64,000 nucleotides of DNA from Aminipila terrae (GCF_010120715.1 NZ_CP047591.1:1240001-1304000); one strand, 5' to 3'; counted from the first letter of the stretch, positions 34,702 through 45,442 are shown. Translations and numbers: made by a program. The notes: a model not told the origin generated them from the sequence alone.

Positions 34702-37638
34702 TTAGTTCTTAAATTTTAATAATCTGTCCACTCTTTCCGCAGACATTGGCTTTGCATAATAAAAGCCCTGTGCATAGTCACAATGGACCTGCTTTAACAG
34801 CTCAACCTGTTCAATGGTTTCTACGCCTTCACAAATAACATTTAACTGAAGCTGCTCTGCAAGGTTTATAATGGACTGCATAACTTTATATTCACTTTCA
34901 GTCGGAATACCATTTTTAAGGAAAGTTCTGTCCAGTTTTATAGTATCCACTTTTAATTGCTGTAATACAGATAAAGAAGAATATCCAGAGCCAAAATCGT
35001 CGATAGAAATACCAAATCCCGCATCATGGAGTTCCTTTATTTCTTTGGTTATCACTGCCATTTCCTCCACTGCAATGGTTTCTGTCAGTTCCAGCTCAAG
35101 TAAATGAAAGGGAATATCATATTTGCCGGCAATTCCCTTAACTGTCTTTACAAAACTTTCATTTTCAAAATGAAGCCTGGAAAAATTACAGGAAACCTTT
35201 ACCGGAATGATTCCCTCATTCAGCCATCTTCTGATATTTTTACATGTTTCTTCAAAAATGTACAGGTCCACTTCAATAATAAAGCCGCTTTGTTCAAAGT
35301 AAGGCAGAAAATCACCGGGCTGCATAATGCCTTTACTTGGATGTTTCCACCTGATCAAAGCCTCCAGGCCAACAACCTCTTTCGTATAAATATTATATTT
35401 AGGCTGGTAATATGGAATAAATTCTTTGTTATAAAAGGCTTTAATCATATCTTTATCTACCAGCTTAAGGGCCTGGATCTTTCTATCCAGACTCTGATCA
35501 AAACAAGCTACTATATTTTTATAGGAATCTCTTATGGATGAAAGGGCATGGTTGGCATATTGAAGCATACTATTAGCGTCTTTTCCCGTTTCAATGTCTT
35601 CTGGTGTTACAAAATAAGCTCCTACTCTCATAACCATCCTGAAATCACAGACTTTTACTACCCGTTCATTTAAAACCCCTATGACAGTCTCCAATCTGGA
35701 CTGGAGCTGCTCTTCACTTTTACACCTGATTAAGCACACAAAATGATCCGCCCATAAAGAGCCATACAGCTCCCCCTTCTGGGCATTTTCTGCAAAAACT
35801 CCGGCTATTGCACGAAGCACTTCATTACCCGTTTCAAAACCATATATATCATTTAAAAAACGAAATCTGGATATATTCATATGTAAAATCACATAATCTT
35901 CATTGCGCCCGTTTTTGTGAAAAATCCGGTCCGCTTCCATACAGAACTTTGCATAATTCCAAGTACCAGTAATCAGATTATAATGCAGTGCTTTTTCCCG
36001 TTTTCTCCTCTCCATCATATAAACCAGCATAATTAAAAATACAATAGAAAAAAGTGTCACAGCGATACAAAAAGCAGTATTAGGATTTTTATAAATCCAG
36101 TTTCCTAAAGAATTATCTTCTGCCTCTAAAGTTGCTTTAATGGCAAATTGATTCACTTCTTCTGTAGTAATGCTCAGACTGGCTTTATCTAAAATGGATA
36201 TGAGTTCCTTTGGGGCATTCTTATTGATTCCAAGGCATATTTCCATATTTTCTTCTGAAAGGGGAGAAATTTTTAAATCAGAATAATATCGCTGACCCAT
36301 CATATAACTGCTCATATAAGCATCTGAATAGGTAGTTCGAGCTTTACCTGAAATTAAAGCGTCATAGCATTCATTTACATTATCAAAATACACGATCTGA
36401 TTTGAATCTCCAAATTGCCTTAAATTATAATATGGAATATAATTTCTTGGCAGAGCAACTTTATTGCTGTCAGTCTTCTCGTTGGTTACTAATTCAATTG
36501 GCAGCCTCATGTATGGTTTTGTAAGCCTTACATTGTATTTTTCTGCCTGCCCATAATCTTTAAAAAAGTTGGTGATAATTAACGCCTGACCTTTTCTGAC
36601 GGAAGATAATGCTTCCATATAATTATCTTTCTTTATATATTCAAATTTTAGTCCCGTATCCTCTTCAATTCTGCGAAAAAAATAAGCCATGGCACCCTCC
36701 ATAGTGCCAGTCCTTTTATCATAATAGACTAGTGGAGCCCAATTGGGATCATAAACCACTTTTATATTTCCACTGTTCTTTATAAATTTTCGTTCCCTGT
36801 CTGTAAAATTCAGTAATTTTTTACTTTTGGAAAATATATAGGTGTTATATAAATTCTGATTATAATTGGGATCAGATATAAAGATTTTATTTACGGCATC
36901 ATTTAATTTATCTATTTTCTCCTGTGAATTCTTACAATTTCTGCTCACTACAAAATAAAAGGGATCCGAACTAATCTCATATATAATCTGAGTTCCATCG
37001 TTAACCTCAAAATTTGTGCTAAGACCAAGCTCCACTCTTCCTGCAGATAACGCATTGCGCATCATACGCGCTGTTTCAAAATATGTTTTTTTAACAGAAA
37101 TATTATTTTCTGCACAGAATTTATCCAATAAAAACTCCAGCGTACTGCCCTTCAGTACACCTACTCTGCACCCATTAATGGTGTTAAGATTCCCATAGCT
37201 TAACTTTTTGTTTTTTTCATTAGCAATAAGCAGTACGCTGGCCATGCCTGCAGGCATATTGGGATAGCCCAGAAACTGCTGTCTTTCATCAGTTTTTGAA
37301 ACAAATCCCATCATGTCTATTGTTCCATCCTTTAACCCTTGTATACAATGATCCCAGGTATCAACCACAAAATCATACTGCCAGTCCGTGTACCTTGCAA
37401 TCTCCTGCAAATATTCATAGTCATATCCCCTGTAATACCCGTCAGAATCCTTCTCATTAACAGATTCCAGCAATGGGTAACCTACCACGATTTTATTTTT
37501 ACGACTCTCCATGTGCTGTGTAGCAAAAGCAGTGCAAAAAGATGTAGAAACAGAGATTATTATTACTAATATTATTGCTATAATTCTACCTATTCTTTTG
37601 TGTGAACTAATAATACACTTTTTTTCTGCTGTGTGCAT
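34702..37638 (-). CDS. Membrane c-di-GMP phosphodiesterase with two periplasmic-binding-type sensor domains
   Basis: A 978-residue protein. After a signal anchor (about 17-38) come two tandem family-3 solute-binding domains (about 50-275 and 285-510), each with the ATRYWD/YDYEYL-type and RKGQA/KDGTID-type strands. A transmembrane helix (about 525-545) follows. The GGDEF-like domain (about 555-705) has the degenerate signature WADHF in place of GGDEF and is not expected to be a cyclase. The EAL domain (about 720-970) looks active: LEALIRW, VSCNFSRLHF, LELTET, DDFGSGYSSL, KLDRTF and CEGVET are all present. It should degrade c-di-GMP in response to an extracellular small molecule, perhaps an amino acid. 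A strong GGAGG precedes the ATG. Confidence 0.9.
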   Translation of the reverse strand: MHTAEKKCIISSHKRIGRIIAIILVIIISVSTSFCTAFATQHMESRKNKIVVGYPLLESVNEKDSDGYYRGYDYEYLQEIARYTDWQYDFVVDTWDHCIQGLKDGTIDMMGFVSKTDERQQFLGYPNMPAGMASVLLIANEKNKKLSYGNLNTINGCRVGVLKGSTLEFLLDKFCAENNISVKKTYFETARMMRNALSAGRVELGLSTNFEVNDGTQIIYEISSDPFYFVVSRNCKNSQEKIDKLNDAVNKIFISDPNYNQNLYNTYIFSKSKKLLNFTDRERKFIKNSGNIKVVYDPNWAPLVYYDKRTGTMEGAMAYFFRRIEEDTGLKFEYIKKDNYMEALSSVRKGQALIITNFFKDYGQAEKYNVRLTKPYMRLPIELVTNEKTDSNKVALPRNYIPYYNLRQFGDSNQIVYFDNVNECYDALISGKARTTYSDAYMSSYMMGQRYYSDLKISPLSEENMEICLGINKNAPKELISILDKASLSITTEEVNQFAIKATLEAEDNSLGNWIYKNPNTAFCIAVTLFSIVFLIMLVYMMERRKREKALHYNLITGTWNYAKFCMEADRIFHKNGRNEDYVILHMNISRFRFLNDIYGFETGNEVLRAIAGVFAENAQKGELYGSLWADHFVCLIRCKSEEQLQSRLETVIGVLNERVVKVCDFRMVMRVGAYFVTPEDIETGKDANSMLQYANHALSSIRDSYKNIVACFDQSLDRKIQALKLVDKDMIKAFYNKEFIPYYQPKYNIYTKEVVGLEALIRWKHPSKGIMQPGDFLPYFEQSGFIIEVDLYIFEETCKNIRRWLNEGIIPVKVSCNFSRLHFENESFVKTVKGIAGKYDIPFHLLELELTETIAVEEMAVITKEIKELHDAGFGISIDDFGSGYSSLSVLQQLKVDTIKLDRTFLKNGIPTESEYKVMQSIINLAEQLQLNVICEGVETIEQVELLKQVHCDYAQGFYYAKPMSAERVDRLLKFKN

Positions 37639-37819
37639 AAAAGCACCTCCAACTTCCGTTTTAACAGAATGATTGTTCAGCTGCTATTTTTTATTTAATT
37701 ATATTAAATCCCTAATTTTTTACAAGTAAGTTTGTATTATTTTGCAGGTAAATGTTGTTTTTTTCCATTTTTATTTTATCATTAGCTTGTTTCTCTTATA
37801 TGTTAAATTATTATCATAC

Positions 37820-37857
37820 AAAAAAGGTATAAAACCTTTTGGTTTTATACCTTTTTA
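37820..37857 (-). terminator. Terminator of the histidine kinase gene
   Basis: AAAAGGTATAAAACC pairs with GGTTTTATACCTTTT in a perfect 15-bp stem with T/A runs on both sides. It lies about 20 bases past the kinase stop. Confidence 0.85.
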
Positions 37858-37878
37858 CAAAATATATTAATTACTCCT

Positions 37879-40289
37879 TTATGCCGTTGGATTTGTTTTA
37901 GTATCCTCATATTTATTCAGCATTACCTGGGCTTTAAATAAATCTCCATCAATGAATACTTCAAACCATCCTTTTTGCAGTTTAACTAAATCTTTTGCTA
38001 TGGCTAATCCAAGACCACTGCCTTCCGTAGTTCTTGATTCATCCCCACGCTTAAACCTCTCCATCAGTTCTTCTGCGTTTATATTTAACGGGTTTTTAGA
38101 AATATTCTTCATTTCCAGGGTTACTAAACTTGTTATATTTTCATGCCCTGTACCTATGTCTTTTACATCAATATATACCCTGCTGTTTTCCAGAGCATAC
38201 TTTAAAACGTTACCAAGAAGATTTTCCACTACTCTCCACAGTAATTGTCCGTCCGCCAAGACATAATATTTATCATGATCTGCATTTATAATAAAATCTA
38301 ATCCAGAGGCCTGAATTCTCTGGTCCATTTCACCTAATCCCTGGTTAATCAGAGAAAGCAGTTCCACTTTTTCCAAATGCACAGGCATGGCTCCGCTGGA
38401 AGCCTTGGCCGCTTCGAACAAATCTTCGGTTAAGTGACGCAGACGCTCTGTTTTTTCGTCTAGTATCCTTAAATATTCCGGTGCATTCTCACTGTCAAGA
38501 CCTTCCGTTTTGAGCAAATCTATATAAGTAACCATAGAAGTCAATGGTGTTTTTAAATCATGAGACACATTTGAAATCAAATCTGTTTTCATTCTTTGAT
38601 TTTTTAATTCGTTTTGAACCGCTACATTTGATGCCTGGGAAATTTCATTTATGCTTTGTGCAAGTCTGTCCAGTTCTCCATCTCCTTCTACAGGAATTTT
38701 ATATGCAAGATTTCCATGTTTAACTTCTTCTATGCCTTCTTTAATCCCTTCAAACTTGTTCACCCATTTTGGTGCAAAAACAACAATTACAAGGAACACC
38801 AGCGGTGCTAAAAAGATTGTAGCCGAAAGCAAACATATCCCTAAAGTCCCGATTACAACTTTTTTCATTAAACTGCTACCGGCATATATTTGTTTAGCAC
38901 TATTCCATAGTAAGCCCAACCATTTAAAAATAATCAGATTCCATAACTTATAAGTTAAAGAATTTCTTATGAAACAATGTGATTTTAACAGTCTTATAAC
39001 AGAAAGTATAAACCATAGTCCAACCATGGCAATTACTGTACATATTACTGCTAAAAAGGAGATTTCCATAGGAGTCATGCTTCTGGTATATTCCCAATTG
39101 TTAAAAGTGGCCTGTACTACCCACCCACCGGTGGCTGCTGCTGTTCCAATGCATGCAATCTGAATTTCAGTCCATATTCTGTCTAAAGTATAAAGCTTAC
39201 GCACGCCCTCTTCATTTCTTCTCCCAGTTGTAACTACAAGATAAATGAATAAGATGAGGCAGCCTGCCCCACAGCCTGCCATCACAGGAACCAGATGAAT
39301 AATATCCGATGTATTTTCATAGGCTGACTGTTTTGCATTAATATAAGCGTCATCGAAAGCCAGATATACTTTTAAATTGTCATTATATAAAGTAAAGTAC
39401 GAATCTTCAATGGTCTGATCGATATCTCTGACCCATGCGGTGGCATTCTCTTTTGATTCTGGTACTTTGATTAATTTACCACCCTTATAAATCATATATG
39501 CCGGGTTTTTTTCAAACTCTTTTATCTCTGGTGGAACGGCCTTACCGTCAACAGATGTCTGTGCCCTCATATTGGTCACAGTATTTACACCATCTGTTGC
39601 AAAATACAACATTCCCTTCTGTCCGTTCAACTCATCCTTCAGTGCATTAAAACTTCGCAGCTGATCCTTTATAAGTATGGTTTTAATCTCCTCAATCTGA
39701 GCTTTATTTGCCTCTATAAATGCTTTTCGAATGATTTGATTATTTTCAATATCTGCATCATAGGTCACATATTGATATGCAAAATCTTTAGCCTCATCAA
39801 GGTCCATATCCTGATAATCATATACATCCTTTTCCATTGGGTAATGGACTCCGTTAATAATCATTTCAGGAATGTTCTTGCCATCCTTTTGAATGGCATC
39901 ATATGAAAGCTGCAATGGAGTAGCCGTTATCTTTTTTTCTCCACAATAATAAGTCTTATCAAAATAAAGCTGCGTTATGGCATCGTATAGCGCCCCGTCA
40001 TTTTCATCTAAAAACTTCCCTGCTTTAATGTTATTTTCGCTCTTATACTCTGCAATCAAATGTAGAATCTTTGAAGAATCCTTATTGAATTCTTCCTGTA
40101 AATCACTACTTTCAAGGTAATTCTTAGTACTAAAATCTCGTCTAAAGTAAAACTTCTTCCAGCCTTTTGAAGGCCTATGACCGTAGCAATACTCCCTATG
40201 AGAGTTGCTGTAAACAGCATTACACACATAATAAGTGTCAGTATTCTGATTGCCGTATTGTTGCTAAAATTTTTCAACTTTGTATCCAA
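37879..40289 (-). CDS. Sensor histidine kinase, frameshifted once near the N-terminus
   Basis: The true start is ATG 40289 (MDTKLKNFSNNTAIRIL). Adding one base in the T run at 40132-40135 (minus-strand sense) joins SFTLDEI to FSTKNYLESSDLQEEF and gives about 803 residues. The layout is a transmembrane helix (about 15-37), a large extracytoplasmic region (to about 330), several transmembrane helices (about 330-490), and a HAMP-like linker. HisKA follows with ISNVSHDLKTPLTSM (phospho-His), then HATPase with ENLLGNVLKYA and GSGLGLAIAKDL. The start overlaps the response regulator gene by 26 bases. The pair lies next to a three-gene ABC module. The ligand is unknown. Confidence 0.88.
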
Positions 40290-40948
40290 TTCCCCACACC
40301 ACCTTCAAATATCGTGGATCTTTTGGGTTAATTTCAATTTTCTCCCTGATCCTTCTTACATGCACGGCAACGGTATTTTCCGGATTATATGCCGGCTCAT
40401 TCCAAACAGCCTCATATATCTGCTCCATTGAAAACACCCGTCCTGCATTTTGTGTCAATAACTTTAAAATTCCGTACTCAATAGGTGTTACAACCACCTG
40501 CTCCCCATCTAAGGTCACAGTTTTCTGTTCATCATCTATTACCAGTCCCCTGTTTTAAAAACCCCATTTTTTTCTCAAGGCTGCCAAGACTCACATATCT
40601 TCTGAGCTGTGATTTAACCCTGGCAATTAACTCCAGAGGATTAAAAGGCTTGGTGACGTAATCATCCGCCCCTACATTTAATCCTGTAATTTTGTCATAA
40701 TCCTCTGATTTAGCAGAAAGCATGATAATGGGAATATTTTTATCCTCTCTGATTTTCATCGTTGCACGCATTCCATCCAGATTTGGCATCATAATATCCA
40801 TCAGAATAAGATGTATCTGGTTCTTTTCAACTACCTGGAGAGCCTGCAGTCCATCATATGCTTTAAAAATTTCATACCCCTCATTTTTTAAATATACTTC
40901 TATGGCATTTACAATCTCTCTGTCATCGTCGCATACTAAAATATTCAT
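40264..40948 (-). CDS. OmpR-family response regulator, frame broken between domains
   Basis: The receiver domain (1-118) has CDDDRE acidic residues, the phospho-Asp in LILMDIMMP, LSAKSEDY and YVTKPFNPLEL. The winged-helix DNA-binding domain (about 135-228) has PIEYGILKLLTQNAG, VFSMEQIYEAVW and HVRRIREKIE. The linker is out of frame. Restoring one A in the run 40567-40573 and one G in 40547-40550 reads LEKKNGVFKTGGLVIDDEQK and gives 228 residues, the normal OmpR length. This two-base repair is the most natural but not the only one. It is partner to the overlapping kinase. Confidence 0.88.
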
Positions 40949-41137
40949 TTCATACCTCCACTACGGAAATCCTGCTCCTGACTGCGCACCTGGCCAGTTT
41001 GCCCTCTTACCGATTATATTTATATATTAAAATCCAATTCTTACAAAAAAACTGTCGAAACTCTTACGAATTTCTTAAGGTTTATCATACCATAAATTCA
41101 TAAAAGTAACAAAAATTCTATGTTAAATAATAGAAAA

Positions 41138-41162
41138 CTGCTGCAATATCACTTGCAACAGC
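41138..41162 (-). terminator. Terminator after the MacB-type permease gene
   Basis: CTGTTGCAA pairs with TTGCAGCAG (one G-U) and is followed on the minus strand by TTTTCTATTATTT. It lies about 15 bases past the permease stop and separates the ABC module from the two-component genes. Confidence 0.7.
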
Positions 41163-41178
41163 CTCCATTTTAAACTCT

Positions 41179-42519
41179 TTATTCATTTTTCAAACTTTCA
41201 AGTGCGCTTAAATTCATGGCACGTTTTGCCGGATAGTATCCTGCCATCAGGCCAATGCCTGTTGCAAAAGCCACCGCTGCCACAGCAAGCCAGATGGGGA
41301 TTCTGGAAATAGCAGATCCAGTTCCTCCTCCAAAGCTGCCCAGGGCAATACTTATAATATCCTTCAGTACTGTATTCATCAGCAAAGATACTATAAAGCT
41401 GAAAATCAGCCCCACAAACCCTCCTATAAAACCTATCAGCCCGGCTTCAAGAAGAAACATTTTACGGATATCCCGCAGATTCGCACCAATTACCTTCATT
41501 ACGCCAATTTCCTTGGTTCTCTCATAAATGGACATAATCATGGTATTGGTTATTCCCAAAGCGGCAACTAAGAGGGATATTCCTCCTATACCACCCAGGA
41601 TACCCTGAATCATTTTAGCCGTTTCCTTCATGGATTCAAGCCAGTCACTAGGGCTTGAAGTCTGATATCCCTGATCTCGAAGCTGTTTGCTGATTTCTGC
41701 AGAATCGTTAATATCACTTACATACACCAGTGCTTCATCATAGGTTTTAGTCCCAGAGGAATACGTACTTTCTTTTCTTGCCTTTTTTAACTCTTTAGCT
41801 ATATCCTCAAGAGCTGTAATATTCATATAAGCACAATAGGCTGAATCATCGTCTGGATTTTCAAGAACACCTATCGCCCTGGTGTCATATTGTTTATATA
41901 CTACTTTGTCTGAGTCGGTTTTTTCTCCGGTGTTCTGTTTTTTCTGTCCATAAGTATCATCCCCTGTAACAATCATTTTCTTGGCTGACATCACATCAAG
42001 CGGTTCTCCACTCCACTGATCGCTGTTAGGATCCTGAAACCAAGTGGGCACCTGATTTCCAAACAAGATTTCATATTTATCTCCTGAGTTTAGCAGCCTG
42101 CCCCCTTCCAGCACTTTGTAATTGAACTTTTCCAGCACCTCAGGACGCACACCTAAAACCTGGGTCTGAGCCACTTTTTTACCAACACCTATAACAAGAT
42201 TTTCACTTATTACGGGCGTAACCGCCCCTACCCCTTTCATTTTTTCCATATCATTTATGGCCTTGTCATTGATTACGCCTTTGGCATCTTTCATCTTCTG
42301 CATCACGGCACCATCTCCATTACTCATAACCGTAATCATATGAAGATTCCCATAACTTTCAATCTGTTCCTTGTAACTGTCCGTAAGTCCGAATCCAATA
42401 GACATCATAACAACAATAGCGCAGGTACCAACTACAACCCCAATCACCGCAAGCAGGGTTCTTGTACGCCGCCGCAGTAAATTACGAAAACACAGGTCAA
42501 CCAAATCTCTACTATTCAT
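41179..42519 (-). CDS. MacB/FtsX-type ABC transporter permease
   Basis: A 446-residue membrane protein. The N-terminal motif FRNLLRRRTRTLLAVIGVVVG leads into the first transmembrane helix. A large extracytoplasmic MacB-core domain (about 45-310) follows, then three C-terminal helices with GGIGGISLLVAALGITNTM, SIYERTKEIGVMKVIGA and GLMAGYYPAKRAMNLSALE, all hallmarks of the FtsX permease domain. Such permeases couple ATP hydrolysis to extraction or export of peptides, lipids or drugs. It is the last gene of a three-gene module; the NEW3-like membrane protein gene ends 12 bases upstream. Confidence 0.93.
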   Translation of the reverse strand: MNSRDLVDLCFRNLLRRRTRTLLAVIGVVVGTCAIVVMMSIGFGLTDSYKEQIESYGNLHMITVMSNGDGAVMQKMKDAKGVINDKAINDMEKMKGVGAVTPVISENLVIGVGKKVAQTQVLGVRPEVLEKFNYKVLEGGRLLNSGDKYEILFGNQVPTWFQDPNSDQWSGEPLDVMSAKKMIVTGDDTYGQKKQNTGEKTDSDKVVYKQYDTRAIGVLENPDDDSAYCAYMNITALEDIAKELKKARKESTYSSGTKTYDEALVYVSDINDSAEISKQLRDQGYQTSSPSDWLESMKETAKMIQGILGGIGGISLLVAALGITNTMIMSIYERTKEIGVMKVIGANLRDIRKMFLLEAGLIGFIGGFVGLIFSFIVSLLMNTVLKDIISIALGSFGGGTGSAISRIPIWLAVAAVAFATGIGLMAGYYPAKRAMNLSALESLKNE

Positions 42520-42530
42520 AACCCTGCTCC

Positions 42531-44645
42531 TTATTTGCCTTCAGGCTTTTTACTCTCATCCGCCGTTTCTTTTATATCAAAGTCAAAATCGTCAATCTCC
42601 AGAGCAGCATTCAGTTTTTTCTTTCTGTGCCTTTTAAACAGAATTCCCCCAATAATACCCACCAGAATAACGCCACCAGCTATGATAAGAGCCCATGGCT
42701 TCTTCTTTTCAGGTTCCTGCTGTGCAGGGTCCATACCTGGATCTTCTGGTGCATCCATGGCTTGAAATTTAAATGGCACTTCAAGGAACTGAGGTGCTCC
42801 ATTGCCATCTTCAAAGGTAAAGGTTATGGTTCCTTCCATTGGTCCTGCTTTTCTTGGAATAAAATTAAATCTGTAACTGTCACTTTTACCACTTTCCATG
42901 TTGCCGGCATAATAACTGTTTGATTCCATTACATCAAAATCTCCTTCACAATTCACCCTTAAATTGTTTAAAGGAGTTTTTCCCATATTATAAAAATCCA
43001 GTTCACAGGTGCCCTGCTGCCCCACATATAACTCTGTAGGTGGTACCAAGTCATCCACCACAAGACGGGTTCTCTGGGTGATAGGAATAGCAATCACGTC
43101 TTCTGATTCCAATGGATCTCCTGAACCAGCTTCATATGTCATTTTTACATTTATCGGCGTTGTTTTTTGTTCTGCCTGTGGTTTTGTACTTAATTTTATA
43201 CTTTTGGTATAATGTGCTTTTGGTTTAATACTATCAATAAAAAATGAATTGCTTCCGCCTACTGGTACAAAAACTCCGTCTGCATTGTTTAAGGATACTT
43301 TTACGTTGGTCAGAGTTTTTCCTGAGGTATTAAATATGCCTAAATTCAGGTAAAAATTAGTTCCAGCCTGAACTACGCTTCCGCCATAAGAATAATTGTC
43401 TATCATAAGCTGAGGCTTCTTTGCAGTGCTGCCATCAGATAAGAGCGTAACCGTAGCGTATTCTGTTACACCAGCCACTGCATCCTTCTCTGTAGTATTG
43501 GTAGGGGTTGCGGTTATCTTTACGGGATAACTTTTCTGATCAGCCCCATCAAAAGAATAGAGTTTAACAGAATATTGCTTGCTAGCTCCCTTAGGGAAAT
43601 TATCAATAAAAATATTTCTGGATTTATTGATAATCCCTTCTGCAGGTTCTACCGCAATTTTTATGTTCTTAATTTCTGCCCCGCCTGTATTCTGAACTGT
43701 AAAGTTCAGGTTAAAAGGCTGCCCTGACTGCATCTGATCAGGCATATTTACATTGGTGATAGCTATGTTGTCTGTGCTGACACTGCCTTCTCCCTGTACC
43801 GGTATGTAAAATGTTTTCTTTGCTACCACATCTCCATTCATAAAATTGAGGCCCAGTACCTGCACATCAATAGCATAATTCTTACTTTCTATTCCGTCCT
43901 TTACTGTAATGGGAAATTCGGCGGTTTTTCTTGATCCAACCGAAATATAACCTAGTTGGACCTGGTTACTTCCGTTATAAATGGACAAACCGTCCGGAAG
44001 TGTTAAAGAAACAACCGCATTCTTAATGGTTGTATTCCCATAATTATATACTTCAAGTTTTATCTTGTTAGAATTGCCCTCAACGAACCCATCGGTAGGT
44101 TCTATCACATGGGAAATATCCACCCCTGCAACTGTTTTTGAATCCACACCATCTGTTGCCATTTTCTCATACACTGTAAAAGAAGTATGTTCCTCTAAGG
44201 TTTTCTGATTTGACAGATCTGCACCACTTTGGTCTTTCAGGTTTGCCTGGAAGCTACAGTTTCTTTCCCCTGTGTCTGCGTGTTTTGCAACCTTTACCGA
44301 AAAGCTTACGGTCTGTTTTCCTCCTGACTGTATAACAATACTTCCTGTATTATCACCTATGGTTATTCCAGATCCATCAATAGAAAGTTTCATATTTTGT
44401 ACGGTAACCGTTTCACTCCTGTTATTTTCTATTTGAAAACCAATTGAAATATTTTCATCCCCCTGCATTCCGCCAGGAGATCCAATGGTATCAATAAAAA
44501 CCCCTCCATTGCCACCTGCCGCATAAACAGTTCCACCAGTCATCTGCTCTGGCATAAATCCCGGCATTAAAGAATACAATACTACCACAGCCACTGCCAT
44601 TGATAACCCTAATCCCCGTTTCACACTACCTCTTCTACTGTTCAT
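42531..44645 (-). CDS. Secreted, membrane-anchored protein with NEW3/CARDB-like repeats
   Basis: About 704 residues from ATG 44645 (MNSRRGSVKRG), chosen because AAAGGAAA and GAGGGAG lie just upstream; the frame opens 12 codons earlier. A signal segment (about 10-45) is followed by about five immunoglobulin-like repeats of the NEW3/CARDB kind (VEVYNYGNTTIKNAVVSLTL, FTVQNTGGAEIKNIKIAVEP, LGIFNTSGKTLTNVKVSLNN, LDFYNMGKTPLNNLRVNCEG). A transmembrane helix (about 655-675) and a charged tail follow. It resembles COG1361-type proteins encoded between ABC ATPase and MacB permease genes in Clostridia. It is probably an extracellular adaptor of the exporter. It overlaps the ATPase gene by 11 bases. Confidence 0.83.
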   Translation of the reverse strand: MNSRRGSVKRGLGLSMAVAVVVLYSLMPGFMPEQMTGGTVYAAGGNGGVFIDTIGSPGGMQGDENISIGFQIENNRSETVTVQNMKLSIDGSGITIGDNTGSIVIQSGGKQTVSFSVKVAKHADTGERNCSFQANLKDQSGADLSNQKTLEEHTSFTVYEKMATDGVDSKTVAGVDISHVIEPTDGFVEGNSNKIKLEVYNYGNTTIKNAVVSLTLPDGLSIYNGSNQVQLGYISVGSRKTAEFPITVKDGIESKNYAIDVQVLGLNFMNGDVVAKKTFYIPVQGEGSVSTDNIAITNVNMPDQMQSGQPFNLNFTVQNTGGAEIKNIKIAVEPAEGIINKSRNIFIDNFPKGASKQYSVKLYSFDGADQKSYPVKITATPTNTTEKDAVAGVTEYATVTLLSDGSTAKKPQLMIDNYSYGGSVVQAGTNFYLNLGIFNTSGKTLTNVKVSLNNADGVFVPVGGSNSFFIDSIKPKAHYTKSIKLSTKPQAEQKTTPINVKMTYEAGSGDPLESEDVIAIPITQRTRLVVDDLVPPTELYVGQQGTCELDFYNMGKTPLNNLRVNCEGDFDVMESNSYYAGNMESGKSDSYRFNFIPRKAGPMEGTITFTFEDGNGAPQFLEVPFKFQAMDAPEDPGMDPAQQEPEKKKPWALIIAGGVILVGIIGGILFKRHRKKKLNAALEIDDFDFDIKETADESKKPEGK

Positions 44646-45369
44646 TTTCCTTTTCTCCCTCTTCCTGTTCCTTCTCTGCACTATCTCTTACCGTAACGCT
44701 CAATATATTACCATCCTGAATAGTTACCACTTTATCCGCATACTCTGCTATACTTCTGTCGTGAGTTACTAAAATTAAAGTCTGTTTATGTTTTCTTACC
44801 TGACCCACAATAAGATTCATGACTTCTCTTGTGGTGTTGGTATCCAGGTTTCCTGTAGGTTCATCAGCAAAGATGATCTTGGGAGTTCCCGCCAGGGCTC
44901 TGGCGATTCCAACCCTCTGCTGCTGTCCACCACTCATCTGCGTAGGCCTGCGTTTTCCATATCCTTTCAGACCAACAGCTCTCAAGGCTTCTTCAGCAAT
45001 TTTATTTCGTTTCTTTTTATCCATACCCCGGAATATTAATGGCAGGCTGACATTTTCCAAAGCTGTCAGCATAGGCAGTAAATGATACGCCTGAAATATA
45101 AATCCAATGTTCTTCTGCCTGAACAAGGTTACTTTTTCTTCATTTAATTTATGTATTGGTATGCCACCTATGTATATTTCACCCCTTGTAGGCTTTTCCA
45201 GTCCTGCAACCATGTTAAGAAAGGTTGACTTACCTGACCCTGAAGTCCCCAGAAAACATACGATCTCACCTCTATAGATTTCCAGACTTACATTGTTCAA
45301 AGCTACAACCTTTTCTTCTCCCATCCTGTAAACTTTTCTGACATTCTTTACTTTAATTAGCGGTTCCAT
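44635..45369 (-). CDS. ABC transporter ATP-binding protein (MacB/LolD type)
   Basis: A 244-residue ATPase. Walker A is GTSGSGKSTFLNM (about 41-53), the Q-loop is IGFIFQAYHLLP, the signature is MSGGQQQRVGIARAL, Walker B is IIFADEPTGNLD, and the H-loop is LVTHDRSIAEYADKV. The sequence order VRKVYRMGEEKVVALNNVSL is typical of LolD/MacB ATPases. AGAGAGGAAG precedes the ATG. It is first in the module ATPase - NEW3 protein - permease, behind a promoter and a leader with a terminator-like hairpin. Confidence 0.95.
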   Translation of the reverse strand: MEPLIKVKNVRKVYRMGEEKVVALNNVSLEIYRGEIVCFLGTSGSGKSTFLNMVAGLEKPTRGEIYIGGIPIHKLNEEKVTLFRQKNIGFIFQAYHLLPMLTALENVSLPLIFRGMDKKKRNKIAEEALRAVGLKGYGKRRPTQMSGGQQQRVGIARALAGTPKIIFADEPTGNLDTNTTREVMNLIVGQVRKHKQTLILVTHDRSIAEYADKVVTIQDGNILSVTVRDSAEKEQEEGEKENEQ

Positions 45370-45405
45370 CAGCTTCCTCTCTATTTTTTACACCACGCTT
45401 AAAAA

Positions 45406-45429
45406 GCGAACTCCATCCCCAGAGTTCGC
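45406..45429 (-). terminator. Intrinsic terminator-like hairpin in the leader of the ABC module (possible attenuator)
   Basis: On the minus strand GCGAACTC (45422-45429) pairs perfectly with GAGTTCGC (45406-45413), immediately followed by TTTTTAAG. It lies downstream of a good promoter and only about 35 bases before the ATPase start, so it would stop transcription before the operon unless overcome. Confidence 0.75.
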
Positions 45430-45442
45430 AGTTTAAAAAATT

